Source of the DNA: Intoshia linei
Lineage: Eukaryota; Orthonectida; Rhopaluridae
Assembly: GCA_001642005.1 (NCBI GenBank)
Contig: LWCA01000042.1
Coordinates: 1 to 64,000, forward strand
Reading direction: 5' to 3'
DNA: 64,000 nucleotides
The notes under the pieces are model-generated. The model had not been told where the DNA came from. It saw only the letters and a list, made by a program, of their open reading frames with translations, and made no database searches. The position numbers and the translations under genes are program-made. This document shows positions 12,101 to 24,500 of the stretch, in pieces. Position 1 is the first letter of the stretch; each line of letters opens with the position of its first letter.

Positions 12101-15065
12101 CACAAATTGTTTGAATTTAAATATAATTTTCATTTTTGATGAATATTGAATTTTCCCCTTTCCATTCACACTTATTATAATAATAATAATTATTCGCGTA
12201 TGGATGTGAAAATAATGTAATTTATATACAGTCTAATATCATATCATATGAAGAGTTTCAAATCTGGAGGTTTATAACATTTTGGTGGCAATATAAATTG
12301 AAATAATTTATATTTTTTACGGGGAATGCGTAGATTTCTGGATTACTTTTTTGTCTATATCAAGTTTATATTGTTAACTGGAACAAGCTGCGCCAGAATA
12401 ATCTTTTTTTTAAATTCTAGAATTCAATATTTCAAATTTCTTGTTTTATTATTAATAAAATAGATACCAATAAAAAAATGCATTCCAAAGTGTTTTTTCA
12501 CAGTGAAGGTATCACTCTGTCAGATTGAAATTTTTTATGTGTGTTAACTGGATATCACTGTATCAGTTGTATTTTTTTTAAATTTTAGGACTAATCATTA
12601 AAAAAAAAGTAATATGGGGTTTTGATAGTGAAAATTATCTTTTGTGAGGTTGCCATTTATGATAATGCTTATGATTTTAAAAAATATCCAGAATTTATGT
12701 TTTATAAAATTATAGGACATTTTTCATTTTTAAAATAAAGAGTAATTTGAGTCTTGATTTAGATCATGAAGGTATGCGTTTCTTATGCTCAGATTTAAGA
12801 AAATGTTAATAATTTTAAAACGCGTCTTTTTAAATTTAAAATCGCAGAATTTATGATTTTTTTAATTTTAAATTGTATTTATCTTTAAAAAAAATGGCAA
12901 ATTAGGTTTTTGACCATGAATGTCTCAATTTCGAAGAATAAAACATAAATATAAACATCATTCGCAAAAAACTGTATTCGAAATTGGGTTTTTATAAATT
13001 TTACAATAGTTAATTTTTCAAATAATAAGTAACAGACAGACACACATTCAATCCTAACTTATATAATATGCTACGCGATTTTTGTTTGTGTGTGTGTGTC
13101 TGTGTGTCCAGCTTTAGTTAAATAACTACCCGTCTTAGAATTTTATAAAGTCCACATTTCAATTACAGTTTTTTCCGGCGGTGTTCGCAAAATAAATTTC
13201 AACCTCCCAAACTCAGATCTTACGGGTCAAAAATTCCAATTATCCCTTTTTTTGAAAATTAAACGTTTTGGAGAATTTAAAAAAATTATATCTTCAGGGC
13301 CAAAACCACAAATTCCCTTCCTTTTTTTTTGGAAAACAGCCCTAGAATTTAAAAAAAATAACAGGTTGTACAGTTGTATCCTGTTAACACACACAGAAAA
13401 TTTCAATTTGAATAAGTGACGCCTTCACGGTCAAAAAAGCATTTTAGTATTCATATATTTTTTCTGGAAATAATATTCCTTCAAAAGATTGATAATAGTG
13501 AATAGTACAATTTTTAAGTTAAATTTTCAACGTGAATTTATATTTTTGGTAGAATAAAAATGTGACCTCAGCAGAGCTAGGTGCTGTTTGTAAGTAGTAT
13601 ATAACAGTCAACCTAGTCTTATATAAAACTTTATTCAACGCTTATTTTTTATTTACCCAGTTTAAGAACGAATTGAAAAAGTGGGATATAATATTTAACT
13701 GGCTGCGAACTCTGCATTTAAACGTACTAAACTATGTGTTCCTGTGAATAAATAAAAGTGTGAGTATTTACACTTATTTTCATCGCTATCAGAGTCCATA
13801 TGCTTAATATTGCTCACATCATCTAGAAGCGACTTTACTATATATAAATTTAATAGTGAAATAAAATAAAATATGCTTATTACTGTTTGATGATCTCTTA
13901 TTTGAAATGTTATTTGTATTTGAATTATTTGTCGTCAATTGGTTAATGTAATCGTCTAGTAATTTCTCTTTGTTTCCAGATTGATTTAATGGTTGTAAAT
14001 TACCTAATTAAACTTTTATGAATATAAATATATAGAATGATATTTCAATTTATGTCATAAAAATAGAACAACATTTAGGAAATCGATACAATAAACTCAT
14101 TAAATTACCTATAAACGTAAGACACCGTGATTTTGCCCTTGATTTATTGTCCCTTTTAGTGTGTCTCTTTTTTATACCTAAAACAAACGTTTATATCATA
14201 ATTGTCTGTCATTACTTTTGTTTGTGTTACCATTTCTTTCACGGTTTATATCTAAATTTCAAATTAATTAAGTTAAAAATTAATATTACTAAAAAATGAT
14301 TCAACTTCATCTTCTTCCCCTAAATTATTTTCATGTAATTTCAATTATAGATTATATACCAGATATTTTTTTGTAACTATACTTAGTTTTTCGCTGCCTT
14401 TTTGTTGCATATTGAGGCCTCATTTCCATATTGTTTTCTAATAACTGCATTGAATCATTTTTTGTTTTTATTGGAATCGGAACCTTTGAATATAAATGAT
14501 AAAGTATCATTGATAATATTTGAAATAATAAAAAATTAATTAAATTTCGTTACAAGTTATAACATTTCGACAATATTTTATCTACAATTGACTGTATAGA
14601 TTTTTTAGTTGGGTAATCCTATTTATCGCTGTAAATTAGATTTTGGAAGAATTAATTTTATTGACAGGGGGACCAAGGTATGAAAACATTTTAATATAAT
14701 TAATCAATTTGTATTATATGCTGTTTTGATGGTTACAGTGTGTCTATATCTTTAAATTTAAAAAAAATTCGAAAATTATGCAAATCCCAACATTGTCAAA
14801 CGAAAGACAACCCTATATGGAAATTAAAATATTCCTTCTTCAATGGGTATCATTATTCTTTTTAATAAAAAATTTATAAAGTACATTATGTAAAGTATAT
14901 TATAAATTTATTCTTTTAAATATTTATGATGTTATTGTATTTTAATTCATTATTTACAAAAAATGGAAAACAATAAATACGTTAAGATACCTGCCCTGGT
15001 GATGCAATGACTAATTTTGAACCAATTTTTTCTTTTAGTAAGTCGAAAGCACTTTTTTGAGTCAT
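3148..15065 (-). CDS. TACC: Transforming acidic coiled-coil protein (TACC), 14 exons
   Basis: Centrosome and spindle adaptor; TACC proteins hold XMAP215-type microtubule polymerases at centrosomes. Exons: 14991-15065 (ATG), 14360-14483, 14109-14177, 13884-14003, 11937-12056, 9679-10485, 8063-8191, 7893-7936, 7660-7856, 7546-7639, 3821-4044, 3585-3777, 3249-3476, 3148-3210 (stop). Phases agree at every junction if the intron 7640-7659 is accepted, giving about 828 residues, near TACC3 size. The N-terminal two thirds is low-complexity, rich in Ser, Asn, Asp and Glu. Exon 9 has the TACC-type motif RQSILTRFDPM. The last four exons encode a roughly 225-residue coiled coil ending LNSLNSLCEDVL, which aligns with the end of the TACC domain. 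Introns hold PHPT1 and a Tc1 element. The weakest point is the 20-bp intron. Confidence 0.85.
4045..5861. other. TACC intron, repeat-rich, no exon seen
   Basis: AT-rich sequence between TACC exons 10 and 11, left of the Tc1 element. It contains many degenerate copies of a short phrase of the type 'caaaaa-ttggtaaaaataa' (for example 4980-5060, 5560-5600, 5690-5720), which looks like a decayed short-period repeat, plus a fragment of the modular repeat near 5200-5390. No protein-like exon was recognised. Confidence 0.5.
5862..7454 (+). mobile_element. Tc1-like transposon, 1593 bp, IR/DR ends, dead
   Basis: Terminal inverted repeats begin CAGTGC at 5862 and end GCACTG at 7454. Each end is flanked by TA (5860-5861, 7455-7456), the usual Tc1/mariner target duplication. 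The core sequence ACATAAGTCTTAGGC is repeated inside each end (6064-6084 and, inverted, 7233-7252), so each end has an outer and an inner copy, the IR/DR layout known from Sleeping Beauty-type elements. The element sits in the large TACC intron between exons 10 and 11. Confidence 0.9.
6214..7153 (+). pseudogene. Tc1-family transposase, multiple stops and frameshifts
   Basis: Relics of a DDE transposase readable in pieces across frames: an N-terminal helix-turn-helix region around IIKKYKK (about 6300), a FTDES motif near 6617 (first catalytic Asp), an HQDCEPC motif near 6869 (second Asp) and SPDLNIIE near 6960 (third acidic residue), then a C-terminal SLPRRI. At least six stops or shifts interrupt it, so it cannot encode an active enzyme. 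Confidence 0.85.
8790..9349 (+). CDS. PHPT1: 14-kDa phosphohistidine phosphatase (PHPT1), nested in TACC
   Basis: Removes phosphate from protein histidine residues in the cytosol. Exons: 8790-8922, 9109-9227, 9266-9349; phases match (1, then 0) and give 111 residues against 125 in human. The catalytic histidine is His44, in FYHYEIFD at the exon 1-2 junction, which corresponds to human His53. The family signature follows as CLGGG and then LHIYGIS. The C-terminal exon (YGKANHSVTSDLIKQYY) matches the human C-terminal third. The second intron is only 38 bp. The gene lies on the opposite strand within the TACC intron 8192-9678. The start was chosen because IDKFIQ...CKYILIE aligns with the family N-terminus. 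Confidence 0.88.
9473..9673 (+). CDS. Hypothetical 66-residue membrane protein
   Basis: A short ORF with an ATG (context caATGG), 123 bp after the PHPT1 stop on the same strand and in the same TACC intron. The first 35 residues are polar with a basic patch (LRKKISK). Residues about 37-60 form one hydrophobic segment (IICAIFPFLCFGYSIFVLIY), suggesting a single-pass membrane protein with the basic side facing the cytosol. Its stop is 5 bp from the splice donor of TACC exon 6 on the other strand. I recognise no family. It may be a real small gene, a 3' neighbour co-transcribed with PHPT1, or a chance ORF. Confidence 0.35.
   Translation: MDIDTTNEEIALIINEKTPLRKKISKNCISGMSTTGQIICAIFPFLCFGYSIFVLIYMYGYNKYML
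10486..11936. other. TACC intron with short dispersed repeats
   Basis: Contains a copy of the 'CGGCAGAGCTAGG' dispersed repeat (11020-11095) and a hAT-type terminus at about 11369 (CAGTTGTTCCCAAAG followed by CACCATGGATCACTTG), similar to the end at 19092. No coding exon recognised. Confidence 0.5.
11020..11095 (+). repeat. Short dispersed repeat with CGGCAGAGCTAGG core
   Basis: Core GCCCTCGGCAGAGCTAGG then TTCTGTTTGTACGTAGTACA and ACAGTC, preceded by an A/T-rich 'ggtagaataaaaatgt' segment. Other copies: about 1020-1075, 13545-13620 and 34880-34950 (plus), 29020-29080 and 31365-31440 (minus), and a decayed one near 35130. All lie in introns. No RNA polymerase III promoter boxes were recognised, so a SINE is not shown. 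Confidence 0.7.
12290..12980 (+). repeat. Modular dispersed repeat, plus orientation
   Basis: Lies in a TACC intron. Modules in order: GAATGCGTAGATTTCTGG (12325), the 'GTGAAGGTATCACTCTG' module (12503), and two 'GGTTTTGA...TGAAGG' modules. The copy is followed, after a short spacer, by an inverted copy (13060-13530), so the two face each other tail to tail. Confidence 0.65.
13060..13530 (-). repeat. Modular dispersed repeat, minus orientation
   Basis: Begins with the recognisable end CCTAACTTATATAATATGC followed by a TG-rich run (13084-13110), then CTTACGGGTCAAAAATTCC (13210), the 'CTTCAGGGCCAAAACC' type module (13292), and 'GACGCCTTCACGGTC' (13420). Same order as at 49146-49770. Confidence 0.7.
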
Positions 15066-16782
15066 TGACTGATTTTATTTAATAAATTCAAATTGATTTT
15101 ATTAGTACTGATGTTTATTATACTATTTATTAACAGTGTAAATAAATAAAACATAATGTTGAATATTGTGTATTACATGTAGATATTACATCCATATTCT
15201 TTTTTATTTAAATTATGAGTACATGGTCATTTGTTTCATTTACATTTTTTTTAATATTATTTCCTTCAAATAGAAATTGTATATGATGGATGATTAGCTG
15301 GCATTAAAACACATTATGATTAGCAAATTTAAATATCACATGCATAAGAAATTTTTAAATTAGCTGGTAACAACTGTACATTACTCCTATCTTAATTTAT
15401 GATTGATATTGATTATACCGCAAAAATCATTAATAGTTTCATTATATGTTTGTTTATATTTTCAAAAATTACGAAAATAGTGTCAGATATATCGATAATT
15501 ATAATTAGACTAATATGTCAATCCAATTACTTTTTTTAGAGATTATTTATATGGCTATACCATTATGCAATTAATTTGTAAATGAAATATAGATAATTTA
15601 ATTTATTAGATTTGATCAATGACCAATTATTTTTAATAATGAAAGCAGTCCATTTTTATTATCCATCAATTAATCAAAATTTTAATAAAAATTCCAACTT
15701 ATATAAACTCTTAGTTTGTCTCTGTGTCAATGTGTCATCGTTTATTTAAATGGCTAAGAGTCTTAGAATTTTAATAAACACAAATTCCAAGTCAGTTTTT
15801 TCTGGGGAAGAAGTAATATAAATTTCAACCTCCGAAACTTACATCATACCGGTCTAAAAATCAAATTATCCTTTTTTTTAAATTAATTTTAAAGTGTGAT
15901 TTTAAGGAAATTTTTTTGTACCATATTTTAAACATGGTTCCAGTATTACATTTTAAAATTTAAATAAAATCAAACGAGACCTAAAATTGCTTAAAATTTA
16001 CAACTGGTGAAAAGCAAATGTTTTTACATTAACATTTTAAAAAATTTGGTCTTATATTAATTAAAATGTAATTTAATGAAGGTTTTAAACATTCTATATG
16101 ATGTTTCTTAGTCGTTTATTTCTATAATTATAATTGTAGTTATATAAATTTATTCTTGGTTATTTTTTGTAATGAAAAGATAAACAAAACTCACACAAAT
16201 ACAATGTAATACGATTCAAAACCATTTAGAATCGCATCGGCATCAGAATCGTTGAAAATTTAAGAAATTTTGTGGCATCACTAATTTGATCATGTTAATC
16301 CTTGACTTACATGTATATAAATATGAATGTCTGTGTGTATTTGTGTGTGTAACCATTTATTGAAAAAATAGACTGTCGCATGATTTAAAAAATCCGATTT
16401 TCTAATACCGTTTTATCTATTTTTCACTTTCAGAATTTGAGTCCTTCATGGTTAAAACCACAAATTACCCTTTGTTTTAAAAATAAAACATGTCCTAAAA
16501 TTTTTTTAAACATAAATTCTGGGATAGTTTTTAAAATCATAAACATTATCAAAAATAAAAACCCTTAAAAAAAATATATCTTCAGGGCCAAAACCCCGAA
16601 ATTACCATTTTTTTTTAAAATGAAAACAGCTCTAGAATTTAAACAAAATTACAGGTGGTACAGTTGTTATCTTTTAAAATACACAAACAAATTCAATCTG
16701 AATAAGTGACGCCTCCACGGTCAAAAAAGTACTTTAGTATTCATATATTTTTTTTCGAAATATTTTATTTATAAAATATATA
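15066..16782. other. Intergenic region between TACC start and the Tigger relic
   Basis: Presumed to hold the TACC promoter side (TACC reads leftward from 15065). The rest is AT-rich with two minus-orientation fragments of the modular repeat (about 15690-15910 and 16380-16760). No coding exon or RNA gene recognised. Confidence 0.5.
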
Positions 16783-17535
16783 CAGTATAACCTCTGTTAT
16801 TCGCTCATTCCGTTATTTTTCCAAAATTTCTCATAAAAAATATCAAATTTTATATGTAATAAATTCAATTTTTTATTTTATAATCGTTTCATATAACTAA
16901 CTAATTAACAAGTAAATAATTATGTGATTAAATAACTAATCTAACCAATATAACCGACTTTGATAATCGACAACATCAATTAAAATTAATTTATTTACTT
17001 AATTTAAAAGAATGAAATACACTCGATTAACTAACGAAGAAAAATGCAGAATCATAAAATATTCACAAGAAAATATATTATGTTCCCATAATCAATTGTC
17101 ACGTATTTTCTCGACCATATTAAAAAAAATTATAAAAAAGAGATCAATAACTGATTATTTAAAAAGCAAGGTAGAAGTGTACATAGGATATCTGAAGGAA
17201 GTGGGGATTTAAAAAGAGATTATACATTAAAATATGATGATGTAGAACGCAAATTATTGATTTGGATTGAAAAATTAGAAATGAAAGAAATGATATTAAC
17301 TGATTTGATATTAGTGGAAAAGACGAAAATTTTGGTACAAGAAAATAACATAACAGACTTAAAATGTTCGCAAGGGTGGCTAGATAAGTTTAAGAGAAAA
17401 AACGCTTTAAACTTTAAATTATTTGAAATAATTAACCGTTCGAAAATTAAAAAAAAAAAAATTATTCTGATAGAGAGTATACCATTTAATATAAATACAA
17501 TATTTCAATCCCAGAAGTCTATGCATTCCCAGTGA
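16783..17535 (+). mobile_element. Tigger/pogo relic, N-terminal half of transposase
   Basis: A Tigger-type end, CAGTATAACCTCTGTTATTC, starts at 16783 after a TA. From 17012 a transposase N-terminus is open: RLTNEEKCRIIKY is a CENP-B-type helix-turn-helix, and after a frame change (17215-17260) the second DNA-binding domain reads to 17535 with KCSQGWLDKFKRKNAL. The catalytic DDE part is not recognisable downstream and the right end was not found. Confidence 0.75.
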
Positions 17536-18560
17536 AAAACCTTTATATTATAATATAAAACTATACAATAATTTTAAATTATGATCAAATTAGTTTCTAT
17601 AAAAAGCCACATAATAGAATGACTAAATTGGAAAAAGAAAATATTAGATTTACCGAAAAGTTTTCCAATTATTACAAAATCTGTACAACAAATTTGCTGC
17701 AACTATCAAAATAGTAATTTTGTTAAACAATATACAAAATCTAAAATTAAAATTTGAATTAACAAAATGACCTCAACCAATAAAAATGAATTTAACGAAA
17801 GCAAGTCAACCATGGAATTAGTAAACAAAACAAATATTACAATTAAACTACAATAAACTTTCAATTGTTATAAATACTTTTGAATTTGTCATATAAACAG
17901 TTGCCTAGAGGTACAAGATATTTGTATTGTATTTATTTGATTGTGCGATTAATTGCTAATGAAACATTGCAACAAAGCTAAAAGAAGACTAATTGTGAAA
18001 TGTCCAAGAAAATTAAATTCAAATTAATACACAATTGCGTCCAGAAGGAAACTATTGGATTAATTTTGTTTGAATGCAACAAAAACATGCCTACAAGTAA
18101 AAGATATTGCAAAAGATATTTGTGTGAATTTTAAAAACCCAAGAAAAATGATGGGTAAAACTGACATTTTAAAATGTAAAATTGATAATTAAATGATGGT
18201 TTCAGCGAAAAATTATATAATTTACAAAATGATGTAAAACAATAACGATAAAATATGACTAAATATAATAACAATAGTATTTTATTGGAATTTTGCAGCT
18301 CATGTTTACAGTTACTTGGTTATACGAACAATAAAAATGGTAATATTAAATAATATGTTTTTGTATCTATAGATTTTTTAATAATAAACTTGTATTCTGA
18401 TATTTTAGAAATAAAATTTTATGAGTTAAAAATTTTATTGATGATGAAAAAGTCTAACATTATTATAAATTACACATTGGGTGCTGTTACTGATCCTGTA
18501 TTTCATACATTGTTTTTTTACATTTGATATTGTTTATAACAAATAATATTTTAATTTTAG
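17536..18560. other. Region between Tigger relic and BRE1 first recognised exon
   Basis: AT-rich; may contain decayed transposon sequence and the 5' end of BRE1. An acceptor-like site (TTTTAATTTTAG, ending 18560) immediately precedes the first BRE1 exon, so an upstream BRE1 exon or untranslated exon may lie here. None could be identified. Confidence 0.4.
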
Positions 18561-18566
18561 AAGGAT

Positions 18567-21500
18567 ATGGATGTTCGTTTGAGCAGTTTTCAAAAAAAAA
18601 AAATGCATTCTCGCATTAGAACTTTGGAAGATGCGGAAAAGGATCTTAGAAACGACATTCAGAAATTGGAATTACGACAAACTTCTGATGAGTCAATTAT
18701 GTGCATTCTTAATCAATATTGGAATCGAGTTTGTTTTTGATTTTATTTATTTTATTGTGCTTTGTTTTATTTTTGATATTATATTTTTTAATTTTAATAT
18801 TTTATATAAATTTTTCATTTTTTATGTTTTAAAATTAAATTAAAATATTTTTTATTTAACTGGATATTTAAGGATATAATTATTTATTTATTACTATTAT
18901 CGAAATATACGAATGGTGTATTATATTTTATATTTGACGAGTTACGAGTGAGTCTGATGTAATCTTATTAGATTAACTATATCAGTAATTTAAAGGATTT
19001 ATTGGAATTTAGTGGGAGAAATATTTGTGATAAATATAAATATATCAGAAAAATTTTAATTGATGGAAGCGGTTTGCCGTAAGGCCTAGGTCAGCGGTTC
19101 CCAAACTTTTTTGTTGTGGACTACTTGGCATAATAATGAAAATGACATGGTCTAAAAATTGTTTAACTATAATTAATATGGTTATAATATAATTTTTTTA
19201 ATATTAAAATGTAATTAATATATTACAATTATTATTAGTTACTAATAATTAGTATGAGAATTTATGAGAAGTATGAATTTTTTCACATTTTTTTTGAATT
19301 ATTAACTTATACCTAGTAGTATAATCTGATAATGCACATCTAAGATCTTCCTCAACTTTCAATTTATTTCTGTTTTTGGTTTTTATGCTGCATAAAGCAG
19401 AAAATCCTATTTCACATAAGTATGTACTTGAAAAAGGGATTTAAACTTTTAAAGCAGCATCGTATAGTTTTGAATTTTTTCATGAAATTCAATTCCAGAA
19501 ATATTCAATTGGCTTCGATTTAAATATATCTTCATGATAACTGTTATTCTGTAATTCCAAAGGTTCTTGTAAATTTATATCAACTTCTTTTAAATTACAA
19601 ATAAAAGGGTTGCGACATACCTTCATTAACACATCAATGTCTTCAAATGGGAAATATTTAACAAATTCGGCATGTAATATATCCAAAGGATTAGTGATTT
19701 TATTTTTAACATCATTGAGAATACTGTTTCCATCAAGACAAGAATTCATATTAGGAAACATTATTGTTATGTTCACATTAATGCGATATTTATATAATCG
19801 CAATTTAGCCAAAAAATAATTGGTTAAATCTTTATGCTTCATAAGATTTGATTTTTTTCCTTGCATTTTTCGATTTAAACTATTACACATTTATAAAAGA
19901 TCAACTACATATCCTATATAAACATTGTCAGAATTAAACGTTGATGTTAATGAACTACCTTTTTTATCAAGAAATCCTTTAATTTCTTCTAAAAAAAACG
20001 AGTTCAAAAATTTCCAAGAATTTCATTATTAGAAAAATATCTACAATATGCTAACAATCATGAATTTGAAGAACCATCTTGTGTCTCATCTAATTGTGGA
20101 GAAAATTTTATAAAATTCAAATTAGATATTGTCTGATCATTAATATCATGAGAAATGTCACTAATTCTTCTTTTTACAGTATTATTTGATAATACAATTT
20201 TGTCAACTTTTTGAGCCGACGATTCTCCAAAAAGTATTTCCACAAATTTTTTAGTACATGGAAGAATCAAATTTTTGCCAATGGTATGTTTTTCTTTAGC
20301 TATCATGTATGATACGTTATAAGAAGCTTCGACATATTTTAAATCACTTTGAAAAAAATTAGTAGCAGTTGTTTTTAATCGTTTTTGATTTCTAACAAGG
20401 GCCTCAAAGTAGGAAGGTTCCATATTCATTAATTCAGGATGTATTTTAGTAAGGTGGTTTTGTAATTTTGATGGATTCATTAACGAATTTCTTAATTCTT
20501 TCAAACAAACCAAACATTTTGCAATCTCATATTTATTTAACGTTATATAAGTAAAACCAAATTTGATGTAGTCACAGTTGTATTTCCTCTTTAGGCTACT
20601 ATTTTTAGACATAATTAGTAATTGTTATCGGATAAATCAACAAACGTCGGCAAACAAATTCCGGAGACTCAAGTACCGCTTTAGTCAATACCATATATAA
20701 TATGTTAGCATGTTTGACAATACTCGACAACGTAGTCGGTGTACAATACTTGGTATTCATGGGTGATGATAGTCTCTTTAGGGTTGATGACGAATTCGTT
20801 TCTCAACATGGTGTACGTAAATAAGCGACGTATTATAACTTCTCTGCAAAATTCATTATCATTATTAATTTCTAATACAATTTTTTTCTGTAAATAAGCT
20901 AACCTATCAATCTCTTTACTACCTTGACTATTGTGCAATAATAATTTATTACATTGGTAGAACCTATATGTACCTATATATATCTAATACATCATTATTG
21001 ATGTAATTCAATTACTCAGGACTTTCTACTTTTTCCTTTTCATACATCATGTTTTTAACATATTTTTCCAAAAGTTTTTTTAAGTTTACATATTTTTCGT
21101 TTCCAAACAGACTATTTTTTTAAACCTTTTTAATTCTTCTTGAAAAGACAGTCCTGGAACCTCCAAGAAGGCTGTCTCATCAATTGATACTGTTAAATAG
21201 TAGTAGGCACTGCTCACACGTCCCTTTGAGTGAGGACATGTAAACAATGCGCTAATTAGATCGAACATCTTATCAAGCAACATTAATAATTTATTTGTTT
21301 AATTATTAAGATAATATGTTTCTTTTCCTATTTTAACACATGGAGGGTTCTACACTGAGTTTTTTAAGAGTATACGACATTCCGTCTAAATGTTTATGAA
21401 CAGTATTTGTTGATACATTTAATTTATCATCAAATTTGTGAACATCTCAAATGGATGAGGAATTGTAGATCCTATTACTGCTTTGCTCCACGACATGTGT

Positions 21501-24500
21501 CTTAGATCGTCACAATATGTTGCTGTGAATCTCCAACAATTCCTTCAGTTTGTATTACGACCAGCAGTCAGTCTGTTGCTAGATTCTTCAGAGTTAATGA
21601 TTTTTATATATACGTTTTTTGGAAATTTCCTAGAAAATATTAATTTGATTGTCTTAGAATTTTGGATTAATCCACATATAGTGTCTGAATATCCATACAG
21701 TTTGGATTGAAACAATTCTGATATGAATCTCGGGAAGAAAGGTGTCACATATGACAGGTATTGTACAAAGTTGCTTTGGTCTTTAAATGTAGGGTCCAAA
21801 CTTCCCTGAATTTCCTTGTTTTTTATCGAGGATCTTCTTGCTTCTATGCTTTTCCGAACTTAATCTTTTATAAGATTTAGAGTACTTGGAGCATTTATAA
21901 GATTAAGACCTGATGGATTGTTTATCAATTTTAACATATCGGAGAATCTATACGTCTTTATCCTACATGATCCGGCTGTCAGTGATAGTACCTTACAATA
22001 CTTGCATGTAGTATTTTCATATACAGACTTCCAAAAGAATACTTTCACAGACCGGGTCTGGAAATTGCGTAATTAAAAATCTGGTCAATGCTGCTCTCTC
22101 GGGCTTCCTATACCAGGGTCTAAGAACAAGAAAAAGTTAACTAGTGTAGATATTGTGCCTTGTATTACATCCATATAATTGCGTTTTAATGCTTGGGTAA
22201 ATGTCAGGAACTTGTATATGCTTCTATTACCGTACATTACGTATAGTATTATGCTTTTTAACATGTTCTCGCTGGTTTGACATATTGTTAAGCACGTTGT
22301 ACTAATCGTAGATATTATATTCGCAGCTGTCAAGACTTGATCATTCGGAGTGAGTCCAACTTTTCCAAATCTCGTAGGTTCTGTCCTTAGCATTAATTGT
22401 ATATATAATATTATTTTCTCATATACTAGCAAATTCGTCGATGAATATGTCTCGTCTGCTTTAATCGTCAACCCTAAATAGCTTGCCCATCTTTTAATTG
22501 CGTTAATAAGCGACTTGTATGTCTTGTATGACACATTTGTTTGTTTTATATCACCGTGCTTCTTGTTTCACCTATTAGATTTGGTGGTAAGTGATAAGTA
22601 GGACAGATCACTTGGTTATCACCTAGTGCTAAAACCTGCACTTTGACATTTCTAGTAGCACACTCCTTTTCTTTCATTAACAAGCTGACAATGCTCCATC
22701 CGTTTTGTTGTAAGCCTTTATTTCCACTTAACTGGCTGTTCCATGCCAATCTAAAAGGAATTCTCAAAGAATTCGTGAGTTCTTTTGACAACATTAGTAA
22801 ATCCGAATGATCTGTATTAGACTTTAAATATGATAGCTGTAGAATCGTACCTTTGATGATTGTTCCATTTTTCATAATCCAAATGGTATGCAAAAGTGAT
22901 TAAAATATTATTGGAGTTTCCATGTCCATGTCCATGTCCAGGTACACATTTTATTTTTTTGAATAATCGGTTAAGATTGTCAATGATCCGAATAGTGGTG
23001 CAATGAATAACCAAAATTTACTTTAATTCATTTATTTTTAAATGTGGTTATGGTTGATTTTTTCTATCTGTACAATTTTTGTCATTTGTCAAGAATTTAT
23101 GCAAAATTTTGATGAAAATTATCATAATTATATATGGAAAAATTTAAAATAATTTCATTATCAATGTGAAATGTAAAGTCAAATTAATTTAACAATTGAC
23201 TCCATTGAATTAGAAATTTGCATGAGATTTGAAAATAATTAAATTTTAAGGAGTAGGATTATGATCCAACATGAGATAACTATGTTGATAATATTAATCA
23301 AGTATATTTTAATCTTGCATTAATCTCAAGTTTTATTATAAATATATTTTGGACTTTTTTAACATTGATAGATTAATTTTAATTTTTTTTAATTATACAA
23401 GATAAAATTTTCTTTCATCTAAAAAATTGTATTGCTTTTTATTTAAACTAGTATTATTTATTTAGGTTTACACTGATTTGAACATATTTTTAAAACGCTT
23501 TATCAATAATGAAAATGAACTAATGGATTCTGATACATTCTTAAATCACAATTCAATATCAAACATTTCTGAAGAAGACATTAAAACCATTATGGAGAAT
23601 CGCTATCATAAAGTAAGTACCCTCCTAGACCAACTTACACCTCTATTGGTCAAAAACATGCTCAACAATTCCTTTAAGGGTATGTTCACTATTATTATTA
23701 TTTTAAAATCAATATTTTGTAGGTGATTCTTCTCTCAGTGATACAGACAAGGAAGAAAATGTTACATCATTTTACAACGATCAAAACCAAAATTTACAAA
23801 AGCTGAACAATGAACTACACCAATTGAATAGTCAACTAAGAATAGAAGTATATAATTGTTAAATTTTTATATATTTCATATTATAGAATTCACAATACAT
23901 TTTGGAGAAAAATAAAACGGATAATGAAATTGAGGGTTTAAAAAATAAAATGGAAAGCATGGAAGCAGATTTAGATAGATCCAACGAACTAATATCCAGA
24001 TTAGAATTTTCAGTTAGGCAGTTTTCAGAATCTAATAATTTAAATACTCAAACTACTAATTCAAACGAAAAAAATGTAAACTTGAAATCAAACTCCAAAG
24101 ATTCAGATTCCGCTGTAGGTGACGTACATCATGATTTGGAAGACTTGAAGGAATTGGCTGAATCTCGTCAAAATGACATACAAAATTATCAAAAGAAAAT
24201 CATCAATCTATTGAAAGAACGAGATGAAGCAAACAACAAAGTTTTTATGTATGAATCTCAAATTAGTAAAGATGAAAAATACCAACAATTGTGCCATTCA
24301 TATACTATTCTTCAAAAGGCTTTAATTAAAAAAAATGACGATTTTAATAATTATATGGTAGTAAGCAAAAGAAAACACGATAAAGTGACTAATGACATGT
24401 TGAACATGGAGAAGAGTCATTTATCATCAATTTTATCCATGTATCATCATTTTATAGAATACGAAGACAACAAAATAGACATGGAGGCTAAATGTAACGA

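Noticed and set aside
13084..13115. TG-rich microsatellite as a regulatory tract
   Set aside because: The same run occurs at the same place in the other A-type copies of the modular repeat, so it is part of that repeat.
18631..18843. 70-codon ORF overlapping the first BRE1 exon
   Set aside because: It is in another frame than the conserved BRE1 sequence, and its tail is hydrophobic AT-rich intron; a shadow.
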